From Alphaproteobacteria bacterium (GTDB lineage Bacteria > Pseudomonadota > Alphaproteobacteria > Rs-D84), in NCBI GenBank assembly GCA_015062495.1, contig SUUN01000001.1, positions 409,069 through 473,068 on the forward strand: a DNA stretch of 64,000 nt, in the 5' to 3' direction. Made by a program: the position numbers and the translations under genes. Each line of letters starts with the position of its first letter. Positions within the stretch are counted from its first letter, which is position 1. The notes beneath the pieces are model-generated. The model saw nothing but the letters and a program-made list of their open reading frames with translations, searched no databases and had not been told where the DNA came from. Positions 15,932-23,829 of the stretch are shown piece by piece.

Positions 15932-17443
15932 ATGACATTTTCAAAGTTGTTTATGGTTTGTTTAGCAGGTGTTTTGACATTGCCCGCATATGCTGAGGTG
16001 TATGGCGTCCAAGATGCATGGGACAACCCGACTGCAAATATGGCCGCAGGCAGTATCAAGCCGGGGTACGCGCAACTGACATGGTCGGCGGGGTCTGTTT
16101 TGCCAATCAAATTACGCAACGGCATGGTGACGATGATTAGTCTGCCGAACGGGGAACAAATCGCAGATGCGGTTGTTGGAAACCAAGATTTATTCCAGAT
16201 TGACGCAACCCAGGGTGACCGGACAATGTTTATTTCACCGACAGGTTCAAACCAGGGTTCAGACACAAATATGATTGTGACGGGACAATCGGGTAATAAA
16301 TACATATTCTATCTGCGCAGTGAACCATCAAATTCCAGCGAAATTACATATTCCCAGGTTGACATTATGTTGGATGGTAATGGCGCATTGCCAATGGCAA
16401 ACGCCACAACCACGTCGGGTGGTGCAAAGTCTATATTCCAAAAATCTGCCCCACAAACATCGGTCGTGGGGGCCGACGGCGAAGATTATGGTTGGATAAA
16501 ATCTATGAAAATAGATCCGTCTGAATTCCGTTTTGACCTGGATATATTTGTACCAAACCCAGATGACTATGTAATTGCGCCGGAACGCGTGTGGCGCGAT
16601 CGTATATTTACATATATTGACTTTGGCGACAAGGTTATTGCAATGACCCAACGTCCGGTCGTATCGCTGTTGGTCGAAGGCGGGGAATCACCAGTCGGAT
16701 TCCGCACAGATGGCGAAGATGGCCGCCTGTTGATTGTAGAGGCGGTTGGCGACATGGTTCTGCGCAGTGGTCAGCGAATTGTATGTATTAAAAAGCGTGA
16801 AAAGCCGTTCTTAATCGCGGATACGGCATCTGTTATGGCATTGGCTGAGGCAAATGTTGCACAAAGCATGCTGTCGGGGCAATCGCTGAATAACATCGCA
16901 TATACGGACAGTTTAAGTGCGATGAACATGGGCATGAATTATACAGGTACACCGGTGTTTGTTGGGAATAATCAGACCGTAAATCCCGCAACGGGTGCTG
17001 GATACTATATGCCGGCTGGATTCACCGTTCCCCAGGCAATGCCACAGGGCAGCAGCAGCGTTGTCAATATGTTGCCACAACAACGCAATACAGCGGGGGC
17101 ATATCTGCCACAAACAAATATTCCGCTGATTGCCAGCAACCAGGTTGGCGTTGCCGTGGAATTAAAATCTGACACATCAGTCAAGGCGTTGGACGACTAT
17201 TGGACAATGCTGTTGGCGAAATTTAGTGGCGAAGACGGCCAAGGGTTGTTGACCCCGTACAAGGATATGGTGTTCTTTGCGGTTGATGAACAGGGCGTTG
17301 GGGAACTGGGCGCGACATCATCGGCGGCACGTCAATATCGTTTGCGTATCGGGCCATTGGCAGATATTGATACAGCACAGACATTGTGTGATAAATTACT
17401 GAAATTCAGCGGAACAAGTTGCAGTGTAATTCGTATGCAATAA
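15932..17443 (+). CDS. virB9: VirB9/TrbG-like protein with C-terminal SPOR-like domain
   Basis: A 503-residue exported protein with signal peptide (cleavage after AYA, residue 21). The N-terminal VirB9/CagX domain includes LPIKLRNGMVTMISLPNGEQ and later FTYIDFGDKVIAMTQRPVV, typical of the outer-membrane-core component. A Gly/Pro/Gln-rich linker (about 320-400) leads to a C-terminal segment ending YRLRIGPLADIDTAQTLCDKL then CSVI, which reads as a SPOR peptidoglycan-binding domain. VirB9 proteins are usually about 250-300 residues, so this is an extended fusion. It lies between virB8 and virB10. Confidence 0.82.
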   Translation: MTFSKLFMVCLAGVLTLPAYAEVYGVQDAWDNPTANMAAGSIKPGYAQLTWSAGSVLPIKLRNGMVTMISLPNGEQIADAVVGNQDLFQIDATQGDRTMFISPTGSNQGSDTNMIVTGQSGNKYIFYLRSEPSNSSEITYSQVDIMLDGNGALPMANATTTSGGAKSIFQKSAPQTSVVGADGEDYGWIKSMKIDPSEFRFDLDIFVPNPDDYVIAPERVWRDRIFTYIDFGDKVIAMTQRPVVSLLVEGGESPVGFRTDGEDGRLLIVEAVGDMVLRSGQRIVCIKKREKPFLIADTASVMALAEANVAQSMLSGQSLNNIAYTDSLSAMNMGMNYTGTPVFVGNNQTVNPATGAGYYMPAGFTVPQAMPQGSSSVVNMLPQQRNTAGAYLPQTNIPLIASNQVGVAVELKSDTSVKALDDYWTMLLAKFSGEDGQGLLTPYKDMVFFAVDEQGVGELGATSSAARQYRLRIGPLADIDTAQTLCDKLLKFSGTSCSVIRMQ

Positions 17444-17461
17444 ATACGGTGGGACTGGGGG

Positions 17462-19843
17462 ATGAGTAAACTGAAACAACAATTTTCAGAATTGCGTCAG
17501 AATACGCCAAAGCGCGTGCAGTGGCTGCTGTTGGTGGTGGCGTTTGTGTTGGTAATAATATTGTTGACGCTGTTATTGGGTGGTGGCGATAAACAGGAAG
17601 ATATTTCTAAAACAGACCAAGCACCCACAGAAATTAAAATTTCGCCGGATATGGTCAACTGGGCCGATGTTTTGGTTGGCGACAAGAAAGCGCAGACGAT
17701 TAAGGTGTGGGCAACCGCCCCCGCCAAGGTTTTTGACGTTAGATTGCACAAGGAAATCGCAGGACTGAAAATTAGTTCGGCGTGTCCAAAAATGGGACAG
17801 ATTGACGCAAACCTGGCATGCAAGGTTGAAATTACATATGCACCGACGTCTGTTATGGCGGTTGAGACGATACCAGTATTTATTGATTGGCATGATGCAG
17901 ATGAAACGGATGCCATGAAAAAGACAGAAAAAATTGTTCTGACACTGGGGGCGGTCGCACCCAAGGTGGATGTTAAACCAATAGAAGCACCAAAGCCCAT
18001 CGTTTTACCAGAACCTGAGCCAGAGATAGAGATTGAACCAGAACCGGTAATTGTAAAACAGGAAATCAAGCGCGAAATCGAAACAATTGCGCCGCCGGTA
18101 AAGTTTGACACGCCAAAGGTCACCCAGGCAGTTGTGGAAGATGTGGAAACATACGAAATACCCGATGGATGTTCGGACTTTGCATTCCCAGGATATGGAA
18201 ATTCGGGACGCCAAATCGGCTGGATAAAACCCAGTGGTGGCGCATATAAATTTCACCCATTTTCAGACAAAGATTGCAGCAATCCCACGGGGACATACAA
18301 TCCGGATAATGGCATTATAACAGATGACAAGGGTAAAAAAATTGGGACTGATGCCGATCATATTGGATTTTCAGTTATCAGTGGTGGTGAAATACCAGAA
18401 CTGAGCAATGCGCCAGCAATAAAAAAGGTTAATCGCGCACAACAATTGGATGATGTGTCGGATGTTATCAGTGGCGGGATGAGCACACTGGGCGAAATCG
18501 GTGGCGCAGGCAGTGTTGTAAAAAAAGCCAAAGAAACGGGCGTTATACCTGGAACATCCGCGGGCGAAGACCAAGAAGTTGTTGCTTCGCAGCCATATGA
18601 TCGCAGTTTCGTGTTGCGCCAGTATAAACCAATCCCAGCGACAATCGTATCCGAAGTGCGCGCGGATGCCAGTGTGTACGAGGAAGGAAAACCATTGCCA
18701 GTTCGTGCAACTGTGGACAGAAATGTTTATTCGGATGATGGACGTAATATTATTATTCCGACGGGGACACTAATGCTGGGGTATGTGACGGGCGATTTGC
18801 CGGGACCATACAAAGCGATTGGACGCATGCAAATAAATTGGTATCAATTCATTCGTCCGGATGGTGTGGAATTTAACTTTACAGACGAAGACCATCAACC
18901 CTTTGCGGGTGACGCCCAGGGGCGTGTAGGTGTGCCAGGACGTGGCAGCACGGATTATATGGAACAGTTTGTTATGCCAATGCTGACGGCAATTGTACCG
19001 GCGGCGGTAAACCTGATTGCGCCGGTATCGGATGCATTTGTTAACCAGATTGATTTGGATAATAATACAGTTGTACAAAGCGGGACGGTGCGTTCATCGG
19101 AACTGGCGAAAAATGAAATTATTACTGCGTGGAATCAGGTGGCGCAAAAATTATTGGTTGATATGATGGATAATACTGTTCCACCATTTACAATTGCGGC
19201 GGGGACGCGTATTACTGTTTATTCGCCGGCTGATTTGATTGTGGTGTGTCCAGACGGTGGAAAAAGTTGCAAAATGGAAGAATATTACGATCGTTCGACA
19301 CGTGCAGCCCAAGAACGTTTTGACTATACTGATGTTCAAAATTTCAATGTAGACACATCCGGCGAAGATTGGATTGGCCAGGTACGATCATTTAATCTGG
19401 CACAGTACTGTGATGAAAACGGCAAGGTTTCTGCATCAGCCGAAGAAATTTATAGCGCAGGTCTGGATTACAGAACGGTATTATTCTATTGTCAGTCCAG
19501 CCAGTACAAGGCAATAAATAACGCAAAACAGGATGCACTGTATCAGAATCAGCAATCGTCCCAAAACAAGAATAGCGTTGCGTATATCAGTGACCAGGGA
19601 CAACAGGCGTATAATGAACAGGTTCTGGGGTTGACATATAACGAAGAAACGGGGGCAATAGAAAACCCATTCAATCAACCCGATGCGCCAGAGGCCGAAG
19701 TCGCGCCCGTACTGACATGCGAAGATGGAAATCCACCAGATGCAAATGGATGTTGCGCGGGTGAAATATATACCGATATGGGCGAGCAAGGATTTAACTG
19801 TTGCCCCGAGGCAGGTGGTGATTGTTTCCCGCCGATTATATAA
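17462..19843 (+). CDS. virB10: VirB10/TrbI-like protein with Ig-like and Cys-rich extensions
   Basis: A 793-residue inner-membrane-anchored core protein, about twice normal VirB10 length. It has a membrane helix at residues 21-40. A periplasmic beta-rich segment (about 55-150; DMVNWADVLVGDKKAQTIKV) resembles an Ig-like fold. A Pro/Glu-rich stalk (about 170-220) follows. The TrbI/VirB10 domain lies around 380-600 (VRATVDRNVYSDDGRNIIIP, VPPFTIAAGTRITVYSP). The last 40 residues hold eight Cys in CxxGxPxDxxGCCxGE and NCCPEAGGDCF, like the secreted Cys-rich proteins of this window. It spans the envelope and links the ATPases to the outer-membrane ring. No VirB4/VirB11/VirD4 ATPase is in the window. 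Confidence 0.85.
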   Translation: MSKLKQQFSELRQNTPKRVQWLLLVVAFVLVIILLTLLLGGGDKQEDISKTDQAPTEIKISPDMVNWADVLVGDKKAQTIKVWATAPAKVFDVRLHKEIAGLKISSACPKMGQIDANLACKVEITYAPTSVMAVETIPVFIDWHDADETDAMKKTEKIVLTLGAVAPKVDVKPIEAPKPIVLPEPEPEIEIEPEPVIVKQEIKREIETIAPPVKFDTPKVTQAVVEDVETYEIPDGCSDFAFPGYGNSGRQIGWIKPSGGAYKFHPFSDKDCSNPTGTYNPDNGIITDDKGKKIGTDADHIGFSVISGGEIPELSNAPAIKKVNRAQQLDDVSDVISGGMSTLGEIGGAGSVVKKAKETGVIPGTSAGEDQEVVASQPYDRSFVLRQYKPIPATIVSEVRADASVYEEGKPLPVRATVDRNVYSDDGRNIIIPTGTLMLGYVTGDLPGPYKAIGRMQINWYQFIRPDGVEFNFTDEDHQPFAGDAQGRVGVPGRGSTDYMEQFVMPMLTAIVPAAVNLIAPVSDAFVNQIDLDNNTVVQSGTVRSSELAKNEIITAWNQVAQKLLVDMMDNTVPPFTIAAGTRITVYSPADLIVVCPDGGKSCKMEEYYDRSTRAAQERFDYTDVQNFNVDTSGEDWIGQVRSFNLAQYCDENGKVSASAEEIYSAGLDYRTVLFYCQSSQYKAINNAKQDALYQNQQSSQNKNSVAYISDQGQQAYNEQVLGLTYNEETGAIENPFNQPDAPEAEVAPVLTCEDGNPPDANGCCAGEIYTDMGEQGFNCCPEAGGDCFPPII

Positions 19844-19871
19844 AAAAATCCCCCAATCGGGGGATTTTTTT
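19842..19871 (+). terminator. Terminator of the virB8-10 operon
   Basis: CCCCC-AATC-GGGGG stem with A-tract before and seven T after. Confidence 0.85.
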
Positions 19872-20110
19872 GAGATACGAGACAGGAAATATGAGATAGG
19901 AATACTTCGCTAAATAAAAGTTTATCGAAGTATTTTTTTTTACAATTTTTGTTCACAAAAATTGTCATCCCCGCGAAGGCGGGGATAGGGGTTAAGAAAT
20001 TTTGAAAATGCTTAATTGGCGCATGTTGTGCGCGGTTTAGAGTCCCTATTCCTGCCTGCGCAGGAATGACAAAACACTTAACGTGTTTTGTAAACTAAAC
20101 TTTTATTTAG
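19872..20110. repeat. Composite repeat: palindrome, 107-bp REP element, palindrome
   Basis: 19901-19934 is the palindrome AATACTTCGCTAAA...GAAGTATT, preceded by about 30 bp nearly identical to the sequence before the copy at 48256. 19964-20070 is a 107-bp REP-type element starting GTCATCCCCGCGAAGGCGGG and ending CCTGCCTGCGCAGGAATGAC, flanked by small inverted repeats. 20095-20110 is another palindrome copy in opposite orientation. A second composite of this type is at 58923-59148. Confidence 0.85.
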
Positions 20111-20124
20111 CAAAGCAAAAATTT

Positions 20125-20152
20125 AAATGCGCATTTCAGTGCGCATTTTTTT
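20125..20152 (+). terminator. Orphan intrinsic terminator
   Basis: AAATGCGC/GCGCATTT stem followed by a T-tract. No gene lies between it and the terminator of virB10, so it may end a read-through or repeat-derived transcript. Confidence 0.55.
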
Positions 20153-20209
20153 ATTAGATATCGATATATGTATCAAAAAAATCGATTCGCATACAAATCG
20201 CCAGATATA

Positions 20210-20287
20210 AAATCCGAATCTGTTTTCTGATTCGGATTTCAACCGGCGGTTGTAATATTTTACAGGAATCTTTTCTTAGATTATATA
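20210..20287 (+). promoter_or_regulatory. Hairpin and promoter upstream of the 20325 gene
   Basis: AAATCCGAATC/GATTCGGATTT is a perfect 11-nt inverted repeat (20210-20239). TTTACA (20259-20264) and TATATA (20282-20287) with 17-nt spacing form a plausible promoter downstream. The palindrome could be an operator. Confidence 0.45.
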
Positions 20288-20324
20288 TCTAATAATGAAC
20301 ATAAAAACCAAAGGAGAAAGAAAA

Positions 20325-20669
20325 ATGACACAAACATTGGCAATTAGTATGGCCGAAAAATTCCAAAATGCAGAACAGATGTGGTTCTGGTTTTTGTATT
20401 CGCGTGGAATGCGGAATAACAACTTTATGCGGATGCGCGGAAATCCAACGCGACGTCCATGCGAAGTGTTGGATGTAGAAACACTGATTACCAAACTGTA
20501 TTTGTGCGGCAAATTGACCGATGAACAATTGGGGGTCATGAAAAAATTTGGCGATAAGCGTCGCGCACCGAACCAACATATTTGGGCGGAAAATCGCGCA
20601 GCAAACCAATGGATGATGGCGATGAGTGTACTGACAGATGCCGCAAAACAGCGCGGCTGGATTGAATAA
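20325..20669 (+). CDS. Conserved hypothetical protein with N-terminal MWFWF motif
   Basis: A 114-residue, basic, Trp-rich soluble protein with no signal or membrane segment. The ATG at 20325 follows AAAGGAG; an upstream in-frame ATG lacks a site. Visible features are EQMWFWFLYSRG, RRPCEVLDVETLITKLYLCG and KKFGDKRRAPNQ. I have the impression that small proteins of this kind occur in other Alphaproteobacteria, but I cannot name a function. It is followed by a hairpin and then the 20723 gene, with which it may form a unit. Confidence 0.7.
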   Translation: MTQTLAISMAEKFQNAEQMWFWFLYSRGMRNNNFMRMRGNPTRRPCEVLDVETLITKLYLCGKLTDEQLGVMKKFGDKRRAPNQHIWAENRAANQWMMAMSVLTDAAKQRGWIE

Positions 20670-20674
20670 AATAT

Positions 20675-20694
20675 TGCCCCCACAAATGGGGGCA
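20675..20694 (+). terminator. Hairpin between the 20325 and 20723 genes
   Basis: TGCCCCC-ACAAAT-GGGGGCA stem with no T-tract, so weak as a terminator; possibly an mRNA-stability element. Confidence 0.4.
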
Positions 20695-20722
20695 GTAAAT
20701 AAAATTAAAACAGGAAAAAATT

Positions 20723-21061
20723 ATGTTAATTATTGCATTTTCAACAAAAACATCCAAGGTGTTGCCACGTATATTTTGTGGCGATTTAAAACATGTTGCG
20801 CCAATCGTTTGGCGGGGCGGCAAATTGACGCTGTATCAATTTGTGCGACGTGGGCAAATTGTAAAAATTCCAATATTGGCGCGTGATATAAAAATACTGA
20901 CAACACATGGGTGGCGGTTTGTTTATTTGCCACATACACCGGCCCAAAACATAGATGAACATCATATTTATACGTGCGTACATTTAGCAAAACGCATGAT
21001 TGGATTGTGCGATTTACGCATACAAACACCAGGTGCACTGTACAAGTATTTGAACAAATAA
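20723..21061 (+). CDS. Small protein, possible permuted NlpC/P60-like papain fold
   Basis: A 112-residue protein with ACAGGA upstream of the ATG. An early CGDLKHVAPIV contains a His and a late YTCVHLAKRMIGL contains a Cys in the setting typical of circularly permuted NlpC/P60 (YiiX-like) enzymes, where His precedes Cys. The size is close to a minimal domain. This is an inference from two motifs only. There is no signal peptide, so action would be cytosolic or on an unknown partner. It sits 53 bp after the 20325 gene, probably in the same unit. Confidence 0.5.
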   Translation: MLIIAFSTKTSKVLPRIFCGDLKHVAPIVWRGGKLTLYQFVRRGQIVKIPILARDIKILTTHGWRFVYLPHTPAQNIDEHHIYTCVHLAKRMIGLCDLRIQTPGALYKYLNK

Positions 21062-21109
21062 AAAAACGCGCAACTGCGCGGAATATATGCAGTGCGTCGA
21101 TATTTCCAT

Positions 21110-21226
21110 TGCCGAATCCAAACGGTGGTTTAGATTCAGCACATTTTCTGACCTAATTTTGGCGCAATTTCCCATAAAAGTCAATCCCATTTTATGCTGA
21201 ATCTAAACCACCGTTTTCGGTCGGCA
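21110..21226. mobile_element. 117-bp terminal-inverted-repeat element E1 before a Cys-rich gene
   Basis: Two 32-nt arms at 21110-21141 and 21195-21226 are each quasi-palindromic. They are also inverted copies of each other, with 22 perfectly complementary positions (21120-21141 and 21195-21216). The core is TGCCGAATCCAAAC. A diverged copy (27472-27588) lies before another Cys-rich gene. It could be a MITE, or an RNA/DNA regulatory element able to switch between two small hairpins and one long one. Confidence 0.6.
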
Positions 21227-21239
21227 AAGGGGGAAAAAA

Positions 21240-22424
21240 ATGAAAAAATTACTGATATTGATGGTGGCGATAATGCTGCCAAACATGGCGAATGCAGTAG
21301 AATCGGCGTGTGTCGCATATTGGGCCGAGGCAGTATGTAATTCTGGTTATACATATACCATGTATGGCAGTACGGAAAACTCGACCAGTGCAACAACCAG
21401 GTGCTTTAATGCATTTATACCTGCGGCGGGTGGCGGAACGTTCCAATCCGGACGTGCCAAGGTTGTTACCAATGTTGTCTGCGCCAGTGGCTATACAAAA
21501 AAATATGTTAACGTAACAAATAATATTTGTGACAATTACGATCAAAGCACGCCAATAGAATTGTCGTATTATGAATGTGCATGTTCAAATACAGTAACAT
21601 GGGGCACTTGGGTCGCGTACGGCACCGGACTGGAACGCAAACAGGGAACTACCACCGATTGCACTACCGGTGCGACGACAACCGTGTACAGATATCGTTG
21701 CGCCGCTGGATATTATTCAGAATCTGGCGTTGCCGAGGTTGGCAAGTTTGGGGACATCACGTGTCTGCGATGTCCCGCAAATGCGGCGACATGTGCAGCG
21801 GGTTCAACCACATTTACATGCAATGCGGGATATTACAGATTTGGCGCAGACTGCATATCATGTGTAGCCACATGTGGCGTGGGCCACACCAGTGTTGCCG
21901 GCGCAACATCATATGCCCAATGCCGCGCCGAAGCGTCCGTCACCCTGGATGATGGATTGGGTACATTTGAATATACGACGGCATGCTGCTGTGATACAAC
22001 ATGTGATGAAAAATGCGAAAGTGGTAAATCATGCCTTTCGAATGCAGATTGCCTGGATGGGTTCTGCAGTGGTGGCTGTTGTGTCGCATTAAATCCATGT
22101 GGGATGTTCAGTCAATGCACACTCGACAGTGATTGTCCGGGCCTGCAGATATGCGACAACGGTTGTTGTGGGTTTGAAGGTACAATCCTAAATTGCGCAA
22201 GGGGAACTGAAAATTATTGCACATTTAACTCGGATTGTAGTGGCGGCGCTACCTGTAACCTAACGACCAATTGTTGTGAGGGTGGTAAAGAAAAGTGCGC
22301 CTTTAATGACGATAATTACTGTACACAGTTTAAATCTTGTAAAAATACGGGATTGACATGCAATCTAGAAACAAACTGTTGCGAGTTGGGCTCTCTGGAT
22401 CCAGGAATAGGAGGAATCAAATAA
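21240..22424 (+). CDS. Secreted Cys-rich multi-module protein
   Basis: A 394-residue protein with a strong ribosome-binding site (AAGGGGG) and a signal peptide (cleavage after ANA, about residue 19). The middle holds two CxAGYY modules (YRCAAGYYSESG and CNAGYYRFGADCISC). The C-terminal 150 residues are repeats of the form C-x5-C-x2-G-x-C-x4-CC (CTLDSDCPGLQICDNGCC; CTFNSDCSGGATCNLTTNCC; CNLETNCC), reminiscent of disulfide-knotted eukaryotic-like domains. It is paralogous to the genes at 917 and 27556. Probably a surface or secreted effector/adhesin; function unknown. Confidence 0.7.
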   Translation: MKKLLILMVAIMLPNMANAVESACVAYWAEAVCNSGYTYTMYGSTENSTSATTRCFNAFIPAAGGGTFQSGRAKVVTNVVCASGYTKKYVNVTNNICDNYDQSTPIELSYYECACSNTVTWGTWVAYGTGLERKQGTTTDCTTGATTTVYRYRCAAGYYSESGVAEVGKFGDITCLRCPANAATCAAGSTTFTCNAGYYRFGADCISCVATCGVGHTSVAGATSYAQCRAEASVTLDDGLGTFEYTTACCCDTTCDEKCESGKSCLSNADCLDGFCSGGCCVALNPCGMFSQCTLDSDCPGLQICDNGCCGFEGTILNCARGTENYCTFNSDCSGGATCNLTTNCCEGGKEKCAFNDDNYCTQFKSCKNTGLTCNLETNCCELGSLDPGIGGIK

Positions 22425-22453
22425 AAAAATCCCCCAAACGGGGGATTTTTTTT
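22424..22453. terminator. Bidirectional terminator between convergent genes
   Basis: CCCCC-AAAC-GGGGG with A/T tracts on both sides, overlapping the stop of the DUF1015 gene. Confidence 0.85.
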
Positions 22454-23690
22454 AGGATAATTTGTGAATTACCAGACCACTGCGCAACTTTGGTTCAAAC
22501 CAGGTTGTCTTGGGTGGCATGATATTGCCCGTGTCGGCGATATCAATAATCTGGCGCATGGTGACAGGATACAGCGCAAATGCCGCCGCCATTTCACCAC
22601 TGTCTACGCGTTTTTGCAATTCGCCCAGGCCACGAATCCCGCCAACAAAATCAATGCGACGGGACGTGCGCAAATCACCCAAATTCAGTATTTTATCAAA
22701 GACTAAATTTGACAGCACCGTCACATCCAGCACACCAATTGGATCACTGTCATTATATGTGCCAGGACGCGCGGTCAGTGAATACCATTTGCCATTCAAA
22801 TACATGCCAAAGTTATGCAGGGCGTTCGGTTTATAAATATCCGACCCCATATCCACAACATCAAAATTTTCAGATAGTTTTTCCAAAAATTCGTCCGGCG
22901 TTAAACCATTCAAGTCCCGAACCACGCGATTATAGTCGATAATCTTTAACTGGCTTTCTGGGAAAATCACGGCCAGAAAATAATTGTATTCTTCGTTGCC
23001 GGTGTGATTTGGATTTGCCGCACGTTTTTCCGCACCAACCAATGCCGCCGCCGCGGTGCGATGATGACCGTCTGCAACGTAAAGGGCCGGAATACCCGCA
23101 AAGATTTCAGTGATGCGTGCGTTTGTTGCGGCGTCACGAATTGCCCAGAACGTATGACCAAATCCGTCAGGTGCAATGAAATCATATTCGGGTTCTTGGG
23201 TGGTGACGATGTTTTCAACGATTTTGTTCATTTCGTCGACATCAGGGTACGCAAAGAACACAGGTTCAATGTTTGCATTCTGGATACGCACGTGAATCAT
23301 GCGATCTTCTTCTTTGTCTTTGCGGGTCAATTCGTGCTTCTTGATTTTGCCAGTCATATAGTCGTCAACGTTGGCCGCAGCAACCAAGCCGTACTGGGTG
23401 CGACCGTCCATTGTCTGGGCATAGATGTAATACATTTCTGCGGAATCCTGGACCAGCCAACCACGCTGTTGCCACAGGTTAAAGTTTTCGACCGCTTTGT
23501 CATAGACGGGCCCTGAATGTTCGTCGGCAATCGGATCAAAATCAATTTCTGGTTTAATGATGTGCAGTAATGATTTTTCGGTGGCCTCGACCTTGGCCTC
23601 GGCCGAGTTTAAGACATCGTATGGACGCGATGCAACTTCGGCGGCGAATTCACGTGGCGGACGAACGCCCGCAAATGGTTTTATTTTCAT
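22452..23690 (-). CDS. DUF1015 family protein
   Basis: A 412-residue cytosolic protein. The N-terminus MKIKPFAGVRPPREFAAEVASRPYDV and the motif ALYVADGHHRTAAA are diagnostic of DUF1015, related to ParB/SerK-type folds. An N-terminal segment HIIKPEIDFDP and the mid-protein FAYPD are also typical. Members include a serine kinase-like activity in some lineages, but the role here is not established. It stands alone on the minus strand between terminators. Confidence 0.88.
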   Translation of the reverse strand: MKIKPFAGVRPPREFAAEVASRPYDVLNSAEAKVEATEKSLLHIIKPEIDFDPIADEHSGPVYDKAVENFNLWQQRGWLVQDSAEMYYIYAQTMDGRTQYGLVAAANVDDYMTGKIKKHELTRKDKEEDRMIHVRIQNANIEPVFFAYPDVDEMNKIVENIVTTQEPEYDFIAPDGFGHTFWAIRDAATNARITEIFAGIPALYVADGHHRTAAAALVGAEKRAANPNHTGNEEYNYFLAVIFPESQLKIIDYNRVVRDLNGLTPDEFLEKLSENFDVVDMGSDIYKPNALHNFGMYLNGKWYSLTARPGTYNDSDPIGVLDVTVLSNLVFDKILNLGDLRTSRRIDFVGGIRGLGELQKRVDSGEMAAAFALYPVTMRQIIDIADTGNIMPPKTTWFEPKLRSGLVIHKLS

Positions 23691-23708
23691 TTCTTTCCCC
23701 CTGTTTTT

Positions 23709-23801
23709 CTAGCGTTGTTTTTCATCTAAAATAAACTTTTTGCCGTTGGCAAGTTTGCGGATTCGTTCAACACGCGGTAATAACGAACTGCGGTTGGACA
23801 T
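23709..23801 (-). CDS. Possible 30-residue small protein
   Basis: ATG at 23801 opens a basic 30-residue frame (MSNRSSLLPRVERIRKLANG, then KKFILDEKQR) directly after the ABC exporter gene. GTG codons upstream in frame could extend it. It has good codon texture but no clear ribosome-binding site and no recognised family. It may be a real small gene or a chance frame. Confidence 0.25.
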   Translation of the reverse strand: MSNRSSLLPRVERIRKLANGKKFILDEKQR

Positions 23802-23829
23802 GATAAACCCCAGCGCCACACCTAACGCT

